NCBI GenBank assembly: GCA_037074765.1
Contig: JBAMDO010000299.1
Location: 1-50,798, forward strand
DNA length: 50,798 nt
Direction of reading: 5' to 3'
Source: Mansonella perstans
Lineage: Eukaryota > Nematoda > Chromadorea > Rhabditida > Onchocercidae
Under the pieces are notes generated by a model that was not told the origin of the DNA, did no database searches, and saw nothing but the letters and a program-made list of their open reading frames with translations. Position 1 is the first letter of the stretch, and every line of letters starts with the position of its first letter. A program made the translations under genes and the position numbers. Below, piece after piece: positions 27,201 to 37,159 of the stretch.

Positions 27201-30200
27201 TAAGTGGTATGAGGATTGAATAAGTGACGAGGAAAGTGACACTGAAAGAAGGATAATGGAAAATCGGCCCAAACGATGGGCAGTAGGATGTGGACAAGTG
27301 ATATGAGGAAAATGCAAACAAAACGACCAGAAAGGCTTAATTGATTTTTCTAATCTATTTAAGCTTGAAAGCTCATATGACGGATGCTCAAGCAAAATTT
27401 GCCTCAGTTTTGCTCCTCGTATCGCGCTATCTTCTACCGCCCACTCACAGTCCCACCTCTTCCTCCTCCTCCTCCTCCTCCTCCTCCTCCTCCCCCTCTC
27501 CCTTCATCGGTTTCGTTTGATCCATTCATCAATCCGGAGAGTATATTACGTTACTATTACCAAATAGCTTGGCCATTAAATAAAGCTTCTTCTTGGTTAG
27601 GTATGTCGAAATACAATTATTCTCTAATATTATAACACACCACCATACATACATTCATTCAAAGCAGTGATTTTTATCCAGAAAGAAAGTATACTGTTTT
27701 AAAATTCAGGTCGTTCCTTTTGATCATTTGAAAATTAAAAGAGAACCGATATGGAGAGAAAAGATGACCTAGCTTATATTATTATTGTATAAGCTACTCA
27801 TCGACTCATTCAGCTATAACGCATTCTATACATCTAACTTAGTAATATCGATATGTCATTTACATTGATTGATTGATTTGTTGGAACTATCATGATTTGA
27901 TAGATCGGTTGAAGATCAGTTGGATTAATGATTTATTGGCTTCTCGATGGATAATAGTCATTAATACATAAATGAAACATTTAATTTTTTCATTAGTGGC
28001 TATTGGTCAATAGCGGAAACGGATACTTTTTTGCTGGGAAATATTTTAGACAGCAAAGTTTTCTCTCCTTCTTCCCCTTTCCTCTCCTCCTCTTCCTCCT
28101 TTTCTTCCACCTCTTTCCGTTTCCTCGTATCACCAAAACGTCTGTTATGCTTCATTTATATACGATAGCTTGTCCATGGCAAAGCTCTTTTATTGATATT
28201 TAGGCGGCTAGTTTAATGGATTTTTGCACTACTAAGTGAATTTCTCTCCTACCTCCCCCACCTCCCTCACCTTTCATTTCTATTCGTCGCTATTGCACAG
28301 TCATATTTCTTCGAGAATTAGTTGTGATCATTTCTGGAAGACAATTCGATAGAAGCTAAATCGAATATTTTAAAAGTGAAGTCAGGAAGGTGATAATTGA
28401 AAGTTCAACATTATATAGGATCAGAAATAAGAGAAGGAATGAGCTATGAGCATTTTATGAGAATTTTTATAAGATTATGAGGAAAAAAAAATGAATGATA
28501 GGAATGATACGGAAAAATCATAGGATGCTTTATGTACAGCCAAATTTTCTTTTCTGGATATTGTGCGATTTGTGTAAATATTTTCCTAACATAATAGGAT
28601 TTTTATGATTGTAGACTAATAGTATTTTATTATAGGTTAATAGTATTTCTACACCAGCTAAAGTCAAAGGAAGAAAAGACGCAGTAAGGTGTAGTGGTTC
28701 AACGAAGCCTGAACAATTCCATACTATCGGTCATGGATGCAATGCGCAATTCACCAATTCCGGAAATTACTGTTCATCAGAAGGCTAGTTTTTTTTCACC
28801 AAATTCGCTTAATTTAATATGAAATAAATAAATTTCAATTTTCCAATTTACCGTTTTTAATCTTTATTTGAAGTAAAGTGTCATAACTGAGAGTGAATTT
28901 GTATGTGTGTGTGCGTGTGCATATGTGCGTGTGTATTTGTGTGTGCGTGCGTGTGTGTGTTTACATGTTTTTTTTTTCAAATTTACATTATTTAATTAAG
29001 TTCGAATTAATTAAAAAATATTTTTTTGATATTACTAATTTGATAAATTTCTTTGCAGAGTTTTGTAATAAAGCGACCGATACCGTCGTCAGTGATTTGC
29101 TGAAGGACGAATGTCGTCGTAATGAATCGCTCGAGTAAGATTGTCCCACTTTCTTATCAAATATTTCGAATTATAGTCGTAAAAGATTATTGAATGATGC
29201 CAATACCTTAAATTTCTGATAATTATTGAGCACCCGTTTAGCTTTCAAGGCAGTCAATGTTATGTTAACAGTTGAGACATTCTATTATATTTGAATCAGC
29301 TGATCAGATAGCCAGTTATTTTTTCTGAACTCTTCTGATCCAGGTAAAATGACTTATCTATAGTAGTAATAAAAAAAGAAGAAACAGTTGCAAATATTTC
29401 AGGATTATATTTCAGGAATGTTTTCCTTTCATCAGATACAAATTACTCTTCTTGCTCTGACCGCTGTAAAATAATTCAATCATCGCTATCAAAAACAGAA
29501 CATCAAGCAGTTATTTCCGGTATTATTAATATTTCTTTTTTCTTTTGTTTTTTTTTAATTACAAAAAATTGAAATATATTAATTGATAAATTTGTAGATA
29601 ATAATTTAAATAACATCCGAAATATTTCATTTTTTAACTTACTAATTAGTTAATCAGCGTTCAAGAAAAGATTAGCCATATAAGAAATATCATCTTATGA
29701 ATACGTATATTTTTTATCCGTAAATAATAAATTTTGATTGTTGGAATGATGAAAGTGATGAAATCCTTGATCGGAAGAAAGTGGGGTTAAATCCGGGGTT
29801 TAAATCCTTGGGTTAAATCCTTGAGATTAAATTTGTTAAATTATTGATCAGATGAAAGAAGACATATGTCTCTGAAATATAGCTAAGAGATAATCTTAAC
29901 GAAAATTTTTTTAATTAAAGCCAAATTTGAAGCGATAAAGGTGAAAGAAGTGAATGAACAAGTTGAATCCATGGTAATGGCGAATGGTAGTGGTGAGACG
30001 CGTAGTAGTAGCAGTAATCAAACAACTGATAGAACTTCCAGTGATGTTGAGAAAATCCTACACAACGAATCATACAGAAAACCATTTCAGGTTTAAATAT
30101 TATCATAAATTTCTAACAAATATAAAATTCTTTAATAAAACGACTACAGTTTTATTTTAATTATTAATTCTAAACTAATTTAATTAGAAGAAAAATTAGT

Positions 30201-31260
30201 TTTTAACTAATTTTTTTTTTTCTTACAGCAATTTCTCGAGCAACAATTTTGTGCTGAAAATATTAATTTTTATCTGGCTGTGGAAAATTATCGTTCGATT
30301 CCAGATTCAGATGTATGTATATTGCATCATTTCATTTTTAAATCATTTAAATTTAATTTCCTCCAAAAATAAATCTTTTTTTTTTGTTCACAAATTTTAA
30401 TTTATTCCATTTTAGTGATAATTTAATTAACAAATGTATTTCATTATTTGCGCAAATTTTTAATGATAAATTTTATTAAAAAGCAAATGAAGAGATAACT
30501 GTAAAAGTAAGAATTAAGCATTTCGAGAATCATTGGAAAATTAATACTGAAAATGATAGAATTATTAATGTAAATTATTTAAATGGTTTAAATTTTAAAC
30601 TTTAAAATAAAAGTATTTCATAACACTTTTTTTTTTTCATCAACTTCTTTTAAATTTTGTTAGTTGGAAAAAAGAGCAGAAATTGGCCGTGAAATTTTTG
30701 AACGATTTTTCGCTCCAAATGGTATTGAACCGGTGAATATTGATAATAGTACAAGCAAAAGTATCAGAGATGCGGTTATGTCCGGAGTTTTTACACCACA
30801 ACTCTACGATGTTGCACAATATCAGGTCAACCTATAATAAAACATTCCTTCGTTGATGGAGTATTTTTAGCCTTGTTATTTTTGGCCACTCAGGAAAGAT
30901 TTCCTACTTGGCTGTCGTTATTTTTTTTTTTGTTATCGGAAGTTTATTAAGTGTTACTTTTAAAAACAAAAAAAAAAATTTTACTCAATTATTTAGAACT
31001 GTACATTTTTGGATGAAGTAAAAATCATGAAATTAAGGAATGATTTTAAACACTTTTGCTTACTTAAAGGAATGATTTTAAACACTTTTTGCTTACTTAC
31101 ACGATGAAATAGATTAAGTTTAGTCATAATTTCAATAAATGAAATGTTTGGAATATTTTGAAATTTTGACAGTCATATAATTTCCTCCAGAAAATTATAA
31201 ACTTACCTGATCGATATTTAAGGTTAGGAACAATAATTAACAAATAATGTTGGTGGAAAC

Positions 31261-31304
<44 letters not shown>

Positions 31305-34300
31305 AATATTTTTCATGCTTTTTGAATTTTAATCTACTGTAATCAAATATTTTAGATATTTCATTTATTGAAATATGATTGTTGGCCACGTTATTTGCGT
31401 GCTGGTGGTACAGTACCAACATTTGATGATGATCTCGATGAAATATCTGGAACTCCAACGACAAGTGGATCAACAGCGTTTCGGGTAAGTTTCTATTTCC
31501 TATTTAGATTAATGAGAAAAAAAAACGATAATTAATTACGTATATATTACTGTCTTCCCATGTTCAATCTTCCCGCATTTCTTTTTACCCAAATTCATTG
31601 TTTTTATTTACGCAAATAGAAGACGCTGAAAAAGTTTTGAAGGAACGCTTGTGAAATGCAACGAATGAAATTAGTAAACTTACTTATAATTGCTTGAACG
31701 CATGAATTAACCTTTCCTACTCTGTCTCTTTCTCTTCCTTTTGTCTGTATTTCAGTTTTTTAATTTAACAAAATCTGGCATGTTTTTGAATCGAAAAGTA
31801 TGCTTATCAAACTGCTTTCTATTTCCTCTCTGCATGTCATAACGAGAATTGCTCAAGCTTTCTTTAATTTTTAAAATTTTGGAAGTAAATTTAAACGAAA
31901 AACAAAAAATGAAAAAAAAGGAAAAAAAACGAAATATCTTGTCTTGATGGTAATTAATGTAGAATGTAATATTTGTTGGATTTTTTTTTTCAGTTTTATA
32001 AAATAACTTTCTTGGGCAAAATTTGACCAAGTTAACCATGTTCCACTTTTTCCATTCATTCTTATTACAAAAAATGGGACAACATTGGACTGTGTCGGAA
32101 TATGACAATATGACATTAAATAACTTATTTGTAAATGTTGGCCACTTAAAGTTCAAATAATCCATTACTGATTATTCAACGGAGAAAACAGTCGTGTGAG
32201 CATTCGGCGACGCGTTCCATTCACTATCTGGATGATCGTGATAGGGAAAAAAATTGGAAATTTTCTTTTTTATAACTGAAATTAAATTTCTCGGAAATAA
32301 CTGTAACAACAGATAACATATACGCAAATGGTTGGATTTAGTGTGTGGTTTGTTTGTACAGTTTGTTTGTGTTTTTCCGTTTCTAGAAACGCCGCAGAGA
32401 TAAGAAGCGTAAGTCGCTAATTTGGCATGGTTTGAAGCCAAGATTTTCACGATGGAAAAAAGCCTGGTCCGATAGCGGTGAATCACTGGAACAAAATTGC
32501 GATCATGGTAGATCAATGGTGGTACTTGGGACAGCTCAGCAATACATATCACCTCAGTTTTCCAGATCTCATCTCAAATCACGACGGTCTTTAATACACG
32601 AGCAACTAGGATCATCGATTCACGCAGAAAATATGCGAAATCCACTGTTTGTTAGGTGTAATTCCGAAATGAGATTTGGACCGTTAAATAAACTGCAACT
32701 TCGTAACGTAACGATTACCGGAATTACCGGAATGCAACATTCATTGCTTACAGAGGTCTCTTTTTTCAGCCTTTTTTTTCTTATACTCGTGTGTTTCCTA
32801 ATATTTTCCAAAAATTTTTGCAAATGCATATAACTTTGATTGAACGCTTTCAATGATGGTTGTTACAGAGATGCTTTACATTCAAAGTAGTTTTTTTTTT
32901 GGTTTTTTTTTAAAACAGTTACTTGTTTTTCTTTTCTTTTTCAAACTTTCAAATTGGAAAAATTTTTTCCAATTGAATGAAAATCTAAATGGTTTTTTTT
33001 TTTTTTTTTTTTTGTTGGGAATGTTTGATTGTTTGTGAAATATAATATTGTGTGTTCCTTTCCTTAATTTATATCGTGTTTGTTTATTTGTTTGTTTGTT
33101 TACTTACATGTTTGTGACATATTTGATAGTTGAATTGTCATTATGCTTGATCCTGGCTAGTTGTATTGCCAGGATGATTGGTTAACAATTTTGAATTATG
33201 TCACATTTATTTGAACATTAATTTTATTGGCATGAGTTAAATTCTCATACTAAGCAATAAGATTTTTAACAATTTAACCGGAGCAGTCTTTTATATTTTT
33301 AAACACTTAACCGGATCAATCCTATATACTCTTAAACACCCTAGTTCCTATCTTATTAAATATTTCTTTTGATCCACATAATTTTTCTGCTTTCAGTAGT
33401 AATATATCATATAACTCATTCCATTTTTCCATTCCTCATAACCCATTTTTAATATCGCTATTATCACTATTATTCTTAATTTACAAGAAAAAAAAAAAAA
33501 CGATATATAAAAAATTGATGTAAGAAATTGTCTAATCATTTAATAGCAAAAAATTTACATTACAAATCAATTAAATATACAGTGATAATGAAATTCTTTT
33601 AATGATTTTGTTTTGACCTCTGATAATAAACAAAGTTTTATAAAGCGTTTTTAACAAATTAATCAATTCAATCTTCAGACAATCCACTCTGGTGCTTCAG
33701 CACCAAGTACTTCCAGCTCAAGAGTTACCGAAGTAGGTACCAAATTTTGCACATTAATGCTTAATGATGCACCTTATGTGGAACAAATTGCTCTTCATGA
33801 TCCGGTTAGCATTTTTGTTTTTATTGTTTCATCTGTTTTGTTTGCTTTTTTTTTTTGAGCTTTAAATTATTCAAGAAAATTTTGCTTCTTTTTCAATGAC
33901 ATTATAAAATGATACAAAATGAGTGATACTATATTCTCGAAAAACTTTAATGTCATTTTTGTTTTATATGATTGATGTTAAATTGTTGATTTTTTAAATT
34001 TATTTGCTGCAAAAATATTTCAGACGGAATCGGTAGGCAAATGGACAGCAACAGTTGCCTCTCAACATAATATGGATTCACGTGCAACGGAAGTTGTTGA
34101 TGCACAGGTCAGTTTATTTTGGATGAATTTATTTTTAACCTAGAATTTTAATGTGGAAATTTTCTTTAACATAAATTTTAGCACTGAATCAATCAATGTA
34201 AATTTGACATTGGAGAGATTTGTTTTTTTTTTATTTTATTTATTTATTTTTTTTAATTTTTAAAAAATTCTTAACACGATCACACTTTGATGTGAAATTT

Positions 34301-37156
34301 TGTTTTCTTTTTTATGCCACATTAAATATTGTTTCAGAGAATAAATATTTAATTACTTGACATGATGAAACTTCGTAAAATTTAATTTCATAAAAAACTT
34401 CGTGAAAATTTTTTATTCAAGAAAAAAAATGAAATATAGGTTCTTTGAGAATTTTTCAAATTTAACACAAAATATTTTTTTTGTAACTAGGCAGCAAAAT
34501 TTTTTTTTTAAGTCAAATGCAACGATTGATCCAGCTCGACAAGCTATCGATGCATTAAATAATCGATGTGTACGATTATTACCTGTGCTATTTTTTGCCG
34601 CTGAAATAATGATCCCTAATGTTTCAAACAAAACGGGTACATCAACAAATTCAAGGTTAATATGATTGTTATAGTTCTGTTGAAATTTCAACTTTTAAAA
34701 ATTTATCAATCATAATGATTCGGGCGGTTATTTCAATGACAATCATAATTCGTGCTTCCGTCCTTATCGTATGCTAAATATTTCACTGAATCACTTAGCT
34801 AATAAAATGTGCCAGCTGTGATTTTGCAACTTTTGCTTGACTAATTTAATTATTGCTTGATCTAGTTTCCTTCATTTTATGTTGTTTAACTAAATTTTTG
34901 ATTATTCATTTCAGAATTGTACTGTTGAGAGCCCGACATAGCCTTTCGTTGAATACTGTGTTAAGGCCAGTTCTGGCCAAGTATTTAATTGATTATGATT
35001 CATGTGTTGTTGTTCTTCCGAACTCATTTGATGCTGTTAGCTGGCAAACAACTGTTGGTACTATACGACAACGATTTGTTTTGGTGATGACACAACAAAA
35101 ATATCAAGGTTATATTTTTTACCGATTAATTTTTTCGGATGCATTTTTTCCTGAAAGAAAATTGAAATATCTTTACTTGCATAAATATCCTTTTACCGAT
35201 TAATTTTTTCGGAAGCATTTTTCCCTGGAATTATATTTTCACCGATTAATTTTTTTGAAACCATTTTTTCCTGAAAGAAAATTGAAATATCTTTACTTGC
35301 ATGGAAATCCATATAATAATTCCATTAACTTTTGATTAATTGTTTTCTTTTCACAGAAAGAAGACATTCACCGAAACGTGAAAATGCCAAGGAATTCCAT
35401 TCAGCACAATTTTCAATGACAGCAATGAATTTACCATTCTATCAGCATGGTGATGTTGCATTTGTTGAACTACCAGCTGATTTTGATTTACGGACAGGCA
35501 AAATAAATGCAACACGTTCCTACTCCATTGCTAGGGTTACTTTTTTTTTTTAGGTAAAAAATTTTTTTAAAATTAATAAACGAGTGACACTAGTACATGA
35601 TGTGTAATTGGTTGAATAGTAATGCAACCAGTAATGGTCGAGTAGAAAAGTATAATAACTATAAATGCATCAATTAAAAAAAGAACCATACGTCTATTTC
35701 AGGCTGATCATGCATCTGGCTTATTGAAATTTGTCCGTAAAGCAAGTCATGTTGTAACAAATCGTGAATCATCATCCGATAGTACTGGTCCTTCGTCATC
35801 TTCATCATCATCATCACATCAGCACCACCACCATACGGTAACATTACAACACCAACGAGGACAACATGCTGGTGGTCACAGGAATTCTCAATTTACGCCA
35901 TTCAGTAATACTGATGAAATAAGGTTCGCCAAATATTATTTATTCTTTTCAATATATGATTATTTCATGTTTATATTTTAGACAGAAACAACACATGAAC
36001 TAACCTAATGATCATAACTTACTTACTTATCACTGAAATAAATATTAACATAGGGGCCCCCTATCAGAAAGTATTATATGCTTATTTTATGTTTCATATG
36101 TTTTTTTTTTTTTTTTGCTCCTTTATCTGTTGGAAGAATGGTGTAGATTAATTAACGGTTAATTAAGCGCTTAGAGTTGAAAATGATTTTTACTAAAGAA
36201 ATTAATCTTCTGATTTATTCAATACTTTAGCTTGAAATGTGTATTATGATATGTACAAGGGTATCTTCGATCAATAAAATTTATTCTTAATTTTTTGGTT
36301 GAAAAAGAAAAATTAAAATGCTATCAAATCTATCTGATCTGATATATTTATATCTTATACAAATTGCATACTTTTTAGGCAGAAATCACTAAGAACATCT
36401 CAGCGAACGCGAAATACCGCTATAGTCGCCGATATTCCGTATTGTGGTGAAGATACTGCCGTTGAAAATCTTAGTTTACCTGAAACTGCAAGGAGTACTG
36501 ATTCAAGAAAACAAAGTAAACGAGAACATATTGATGGTAGAGAGAGTATTTTCGAAATTCCTGAATTTCTCAGGAAGGTCAGCATATAAAGTATATTATC
36601 AATTATATCATGATAATTTGGGTTTTTGGACTTTTCCATTTTTAAACTAATTCAATTGGTTTTAAACTTTTAATTTATTTTGAACTTATTAAGCTACAAA
36701 TATTTCATGAAATTTTCTAATTATTTAGTTTAATTATTAATAAAGAAATTTTCAAACAAAATGCTAATTCTTATCATAAATTAATTTTAGGAAAGCACTG
36801 CGGAAATTCGTGATACAGATAAGAAATTGACGCTAATCGATTCTAATGCGCCGAAAATTCCTTCACTGTATACGTCAACAGTTTCCAGTGATAAAGTATG
36901 TACGACATTTTTTGTTACTCTTTCTAATTATCAACATTTACATTTTTAAAAGACGAGGAACAGGATTTCTAATTCATTAAATTTTAGATAATTAAAGTTC
37001 AGCCAAAGTTACTATCATTGACTAGCATATTCATTTCTGATCAAAAACTTCAGTATCCCTAATGAATATCTTCTAATCAGATTATTTGAAATTTAGGATT
37101 TTTCGCCAGGTGACTGTAAAGAAAGTTTGGGATGGCAGCGTGCGGATTATGTATAA
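11888..37156 (+). CDS. RGS12/RGS14/Loco-like regulator of G-protein signalling (whole gene model)
   Basis: The model has twenty exons: 11888-11897 (tentative), 12179-12876, 13307-13447, 28636-28783, 29059-29134, 29416-29519, 29921-30090, 30229-30312, 30664-30825, 31356-31484, 32387-32755, 33679-33804, 34024-34107, 34513-34655, 34915-35108, 35357-35535, 35703-35923, 36379-36577, 36791-36895 and 37097-37156. They sum to 3402 nt, or 1133 residues plus stop, with every junction phase-consistent. Domain order: a disordered Asn/Ser-rich N-terminus (1-390); an RGS domain (about 430-548); a basic linker with KRKSLIWHGLKPRF, as in RGS12/14; two Ras-binding-like repeats (about 716-800 and 815-878); a Ser/His-rich stretch; and a PEFL block (about 1075). 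The protein should act at the membrane as a GAP for Gi/o-type alpha subunits. No PDZ or PTB domain is seen at the N-terminus, unlike long RGS12. The link across the 15-kb intron rests on phase only; the exons from 28636 on are secure. Confidence 0.85.
11988..12042. repeat. 28-bp tandem duplication just before the RGS N-terminal exon
   Basis: Two adjacent near-identical copies (11988-12015 and 12016-12042) of a motif beginning TTCTATCC and ending AGACATA(A)CAG. They lie in the presumed first intron or the upstream region of the exon at 12179. Confidence 0.8.
12179..13447 (+). CDS. N-terminal exons of the RGS gene (disordered region)
   Basis: The long exon 12179-12876 (ATG at 12184) ends GACAAG|GTGAGT, and the 47-codon exon 13307-13447 lies between TTTCAG and CAG|GTTTGT. 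Both junctions are phase 0. The product is hydrophilic and rich in Asn, Ser, Gln, Arg and Lys, with no domain I can name. Its codon-level organisation and long open frame in an AT-rich region argue that it is genuinely coding. A basic stretch with HDYNGTLTEINRCRL and RKKQAIDKG is in the second exon. It is assigned to the RGS gene by strand, by phase match to 28636 and by absence of any stop or polyadenylation context. It could instead be a separate gene whose 3' exons I missed in the following 15 kb. Confidence 0.7.
18224..18256. repeat. 33-base poly(T) run
   Basis: An uninterrupted run of T, the longest homopolymer in the window. It could be the tail of a retroposed sequence on the minus strand, but no flanking target-site duplication or coding remnant is evident. 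Confidence 0.9.
20027..20360. repeat. TTATCATTATCATT-rich minisatellite with a higher-order period of about 90 bp
   Basis: Built from TTATCATTA and TTGTTATATTCTTG blocks. The marker AAACCCTTATCA recurs at 20121, about 20216 and about 20305, giving larger units of about 95 and 89 bases on top of the trinucleotide texture. Confidence 0.8.
20706..20824. repeat. (AATG)n tetranucleotide microsatellite
   Basis: About 29 nearly perfect GAATG/AATGA units, with small interruptions near 20716 (AATAAATA) and 20760 (GGATG), followed by a GGAA/GCAA-rich edge. Because the period is four, all frames are open on the minus strand; these are not genes. Confidence 0.95.
21213..21236. repeat. (TGA)8 trinucleotide repeat
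   Basis: Eight perfect TGA units within the large intron. Confidence 0.9.
22490..22613. repeat. 31-bp tandem repeat, four units
   Basis: The motif AATAATTTC recurs at 22490, 22521, 22552 and 22583, exactly 31 bases apart. It is followed each time by a variable CAACT/GCCTAAATAATA segment. Confidence 0.9.
26590..26790. other. GC-richer island with short inverted repeats
   Basis: An unusually balanced base composition inside the AT-rich intron. It includes the inverted repeat AGCTTG-TTGAG-CAAGCT (about 26633-26650), the palindromic CTGGTAGTGCCAG, and two related motifs ending CCGGG. All frames are broken by stops, so it is not coding. It could be a non-coding RNA, an enhancer or part of an old mobile element; I cannot tell which. 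Confidence 0.4.
26825..27180. repeat. Trinucleotide-rich block (AGT)n / (GTT)n
   Basis: Imperfect AGT/ATT runs to about 27080, then GTT runs at 27090-27175. On the minus strand these read as Gln/Asn homopolymers, but without splice context or flanking coding sequence. Confidence 0.85.
27364..27600 (+). CDS. Candidate alternative first exon of the RGS gene with a proline-rich tract
   Basis: An acceptor-like CTATTTAAG ends at 27363. The first ATG downstream is at 27384, with an in-frame TGA at 27378. The frame runs 72 codons through a (CCT)n tract (27453-27500) encoding an uninterrupted run of about 12 prolines flanked by Pro-Leu, and ends at a strong donor TTAG|GTATGT (27601) in phase 1. Phase 1 matches the acceptor of the exon at 29059 (giving ...SSWL-EFCNK) and not that of the exon at 28636, where the join would create a stop. 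That selectivity suggests an internal promoter producing a shorter RGS isoform. Against it, the proline tract is a microsatellite, and the open frame may be chance. Confidence 0.4.
28636..31484 (+). CDS. RGS-domain exons of the RGS gene
   Basis: Seven exons run from VNSISTPAKVKG to SGSTAFR. The RGS domain is spread over 29921-30090, 30229-30312, 30664-30825 and 31356-31484. It starts near SSDVEKILHNESYRKPF and ends at PRYLRAGG. The residues that contact and stabilise the G-alpha transition state in RGS4 are kept: E-N in CAENINFY (about 459-460), N in PVNID (about 502), and D and R in KYDCWPRYL (about 539 and 543). I therefore infer a catalytically competent GTPase activator. The exon at 28636 ends at a GC donor (see separate entry). 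The exon at 29416 has a tandem upstream acceptor 14 bases away whose use would shift frame. Confidence 0.92.
28784..29058 (+). other. GC-AG intron in the RGS gene
   Basis: Exon 28636-28783 ends TCAGAAG|GCTAGT and the next exon begins after TTTGCAG at 29059. Joining at GC gives GAA GAG TTT TGT and keeps the frame. The nearest GT (five bases further on) would create GGC TAA, a stop. The intron also contains a TG-rich microsatellite (about 28904-28965). Confidence 0.75.
31034..31098. repeat. 31-bp direct tandem duplication in an RGS intron
   Basis: Two adjacent copies of a segment beginning AAGGAATGATTTTAAACACT and ending GCTTACTT, differing by one T. Confidence 0.8.
31264..31297. repeat. (AT)17 dinucleotide repeat in an RGS intron
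   Basis: A perfect AT run 58 bases upstream of the acceptor of the last RGS-domain exon (31356). Confidence 0.9.
32387..35535 (+). CDS. Basic linker and tandem Ras-binding-like exons of the RGS gene
   Basis: Exon 32387-32755 gives the basic linker (KRRRDKKRKS, then WHGLKPRFSRWKKAW), equivalent in place and composition to the linker after the RGS domain in RGS12/14. Exons 33679-33804, 34024-34107 and 34513-34655 resemble the first Raf-like Ras-binding domain (KFCTLMLND..., then a SATEVVDA-like strand). Exon 34915-35108 resembles the second (RIVLLRARHSLSLNTVL, RPVLAKYLID, ... QRFVLVM). Exon 35357-35535 follows with a mixed region ending SYSIAR. In RGS12/14 these repeats bind activated Ras/Rap. 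The similarity here is by fold pattern and order and is moderate, so binding is inferred. The acceptor of 34513 lies in a T-rich run; a GCAG four codons upstream is an alternative. Confidence 0.8.
35121..35302. repeat. Segmental triplication inside an RGS intron
   Basis: A segment starting ACCGATTAATTTTTTCGG occurs at 35121, 35195 (partial) and 35241. Copies one and three continue identically through CTGAAAGAAAATTGAAATAT to TACTTGCAT. It begins 12 bases after the donor at 35109. Confidence 0.9.
35703..37156 (+). CDS. C-terminal exons of the RGS gene (PEFL block, class III PDZ-like end)
   Basis: Exon 35703-35923 encodes a Ser-run followed by a His/Gln-rich stretch. Exon 36379-36577 ends IFEIPEFLRK, matching the LVLPEFLR-type segment that follows the GoLoco motif in RGS12/14. 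The preceding residues (SLPETARSTDSRKQSK) occupy the GoLoco position but lack the Asp/Glu-Gln-Arg triad needed to bind G-alpha-GDP. Exon 36791-36895 and the last exon 37097-37156 finish the protein in RADYV, with Asp at -2 and Val at 0, a class III PDZ-ligand pattern. The TAA stop (37154-37156) overlaps an AATAAA (37155-37160), so the 3' UTR is either extremely short or uses a later signal. Confidence 0.85.
35982..36042 (+). other. Possible alternative terminal exon of the RGS gene
   Basis: An acceptor TATATTTTAG ends at 35981. Spliced to the phase-2 donor at 35923 it would give RQKQHMN and a TAA at about 36001-36003, followed by AATAAA at 36037-36042. This would make a truncated isoform lacking the PEFL block. 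The resemblance of RQKQ to RQKS at the normal downstream acceptor may be coincidence. Confidence 0.3.
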
Positions 37157-37159
37157 TAA

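Larger units (their letters stand above)
13448..28635 (+). other. 15.2-kb intron of the RGS gene, packed with simple repeats
   Basis: Very AT-rich, with no convincing protein-coding gene on either strand apart from the alternative first exon at 27384-27600. It holds CATTCATC repeats (16230-16280), TTATTA-rich DNA (16680-16850), a 33-base T run (18224-18256), a higher-order minisatellite (20030-20360), an AATG array (20706-20824), a GAT run (21213-21236), a 31-bp minisatellite (22490-22613), AGT/GTT/CCT trinucleotide tracts (26825-27500) and GA-rich runs (26120-26165). Long open frames over these repeats are artefacts of their periodicity. Confidence 0.6.

Noticed and set aside
27046..27395. 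Minus-strand poly-Gln/poly-Asn proteins
   Set aside because: They come from the GTT/AGT microsatellite, with no splice sites or flanking coding sequence.
28003..28203. Plus-strand frame with FFAGKYF start
   Set aside because: It has no ATG start, and runs over a CT-rich tract; no donor in phase.
29760..29835. Repeated TTAAATCC possibly part of a tRNA or array
   Set aside because: Three imperfect copies in an intron without secondary structure or regular spacing; not a CRISPR or tRNA.
31752..32552. Minus-strand open frames opposite the RGS linker exon
   Set aside because: Antisense to a well-supported exon and its intron; no homology seen.
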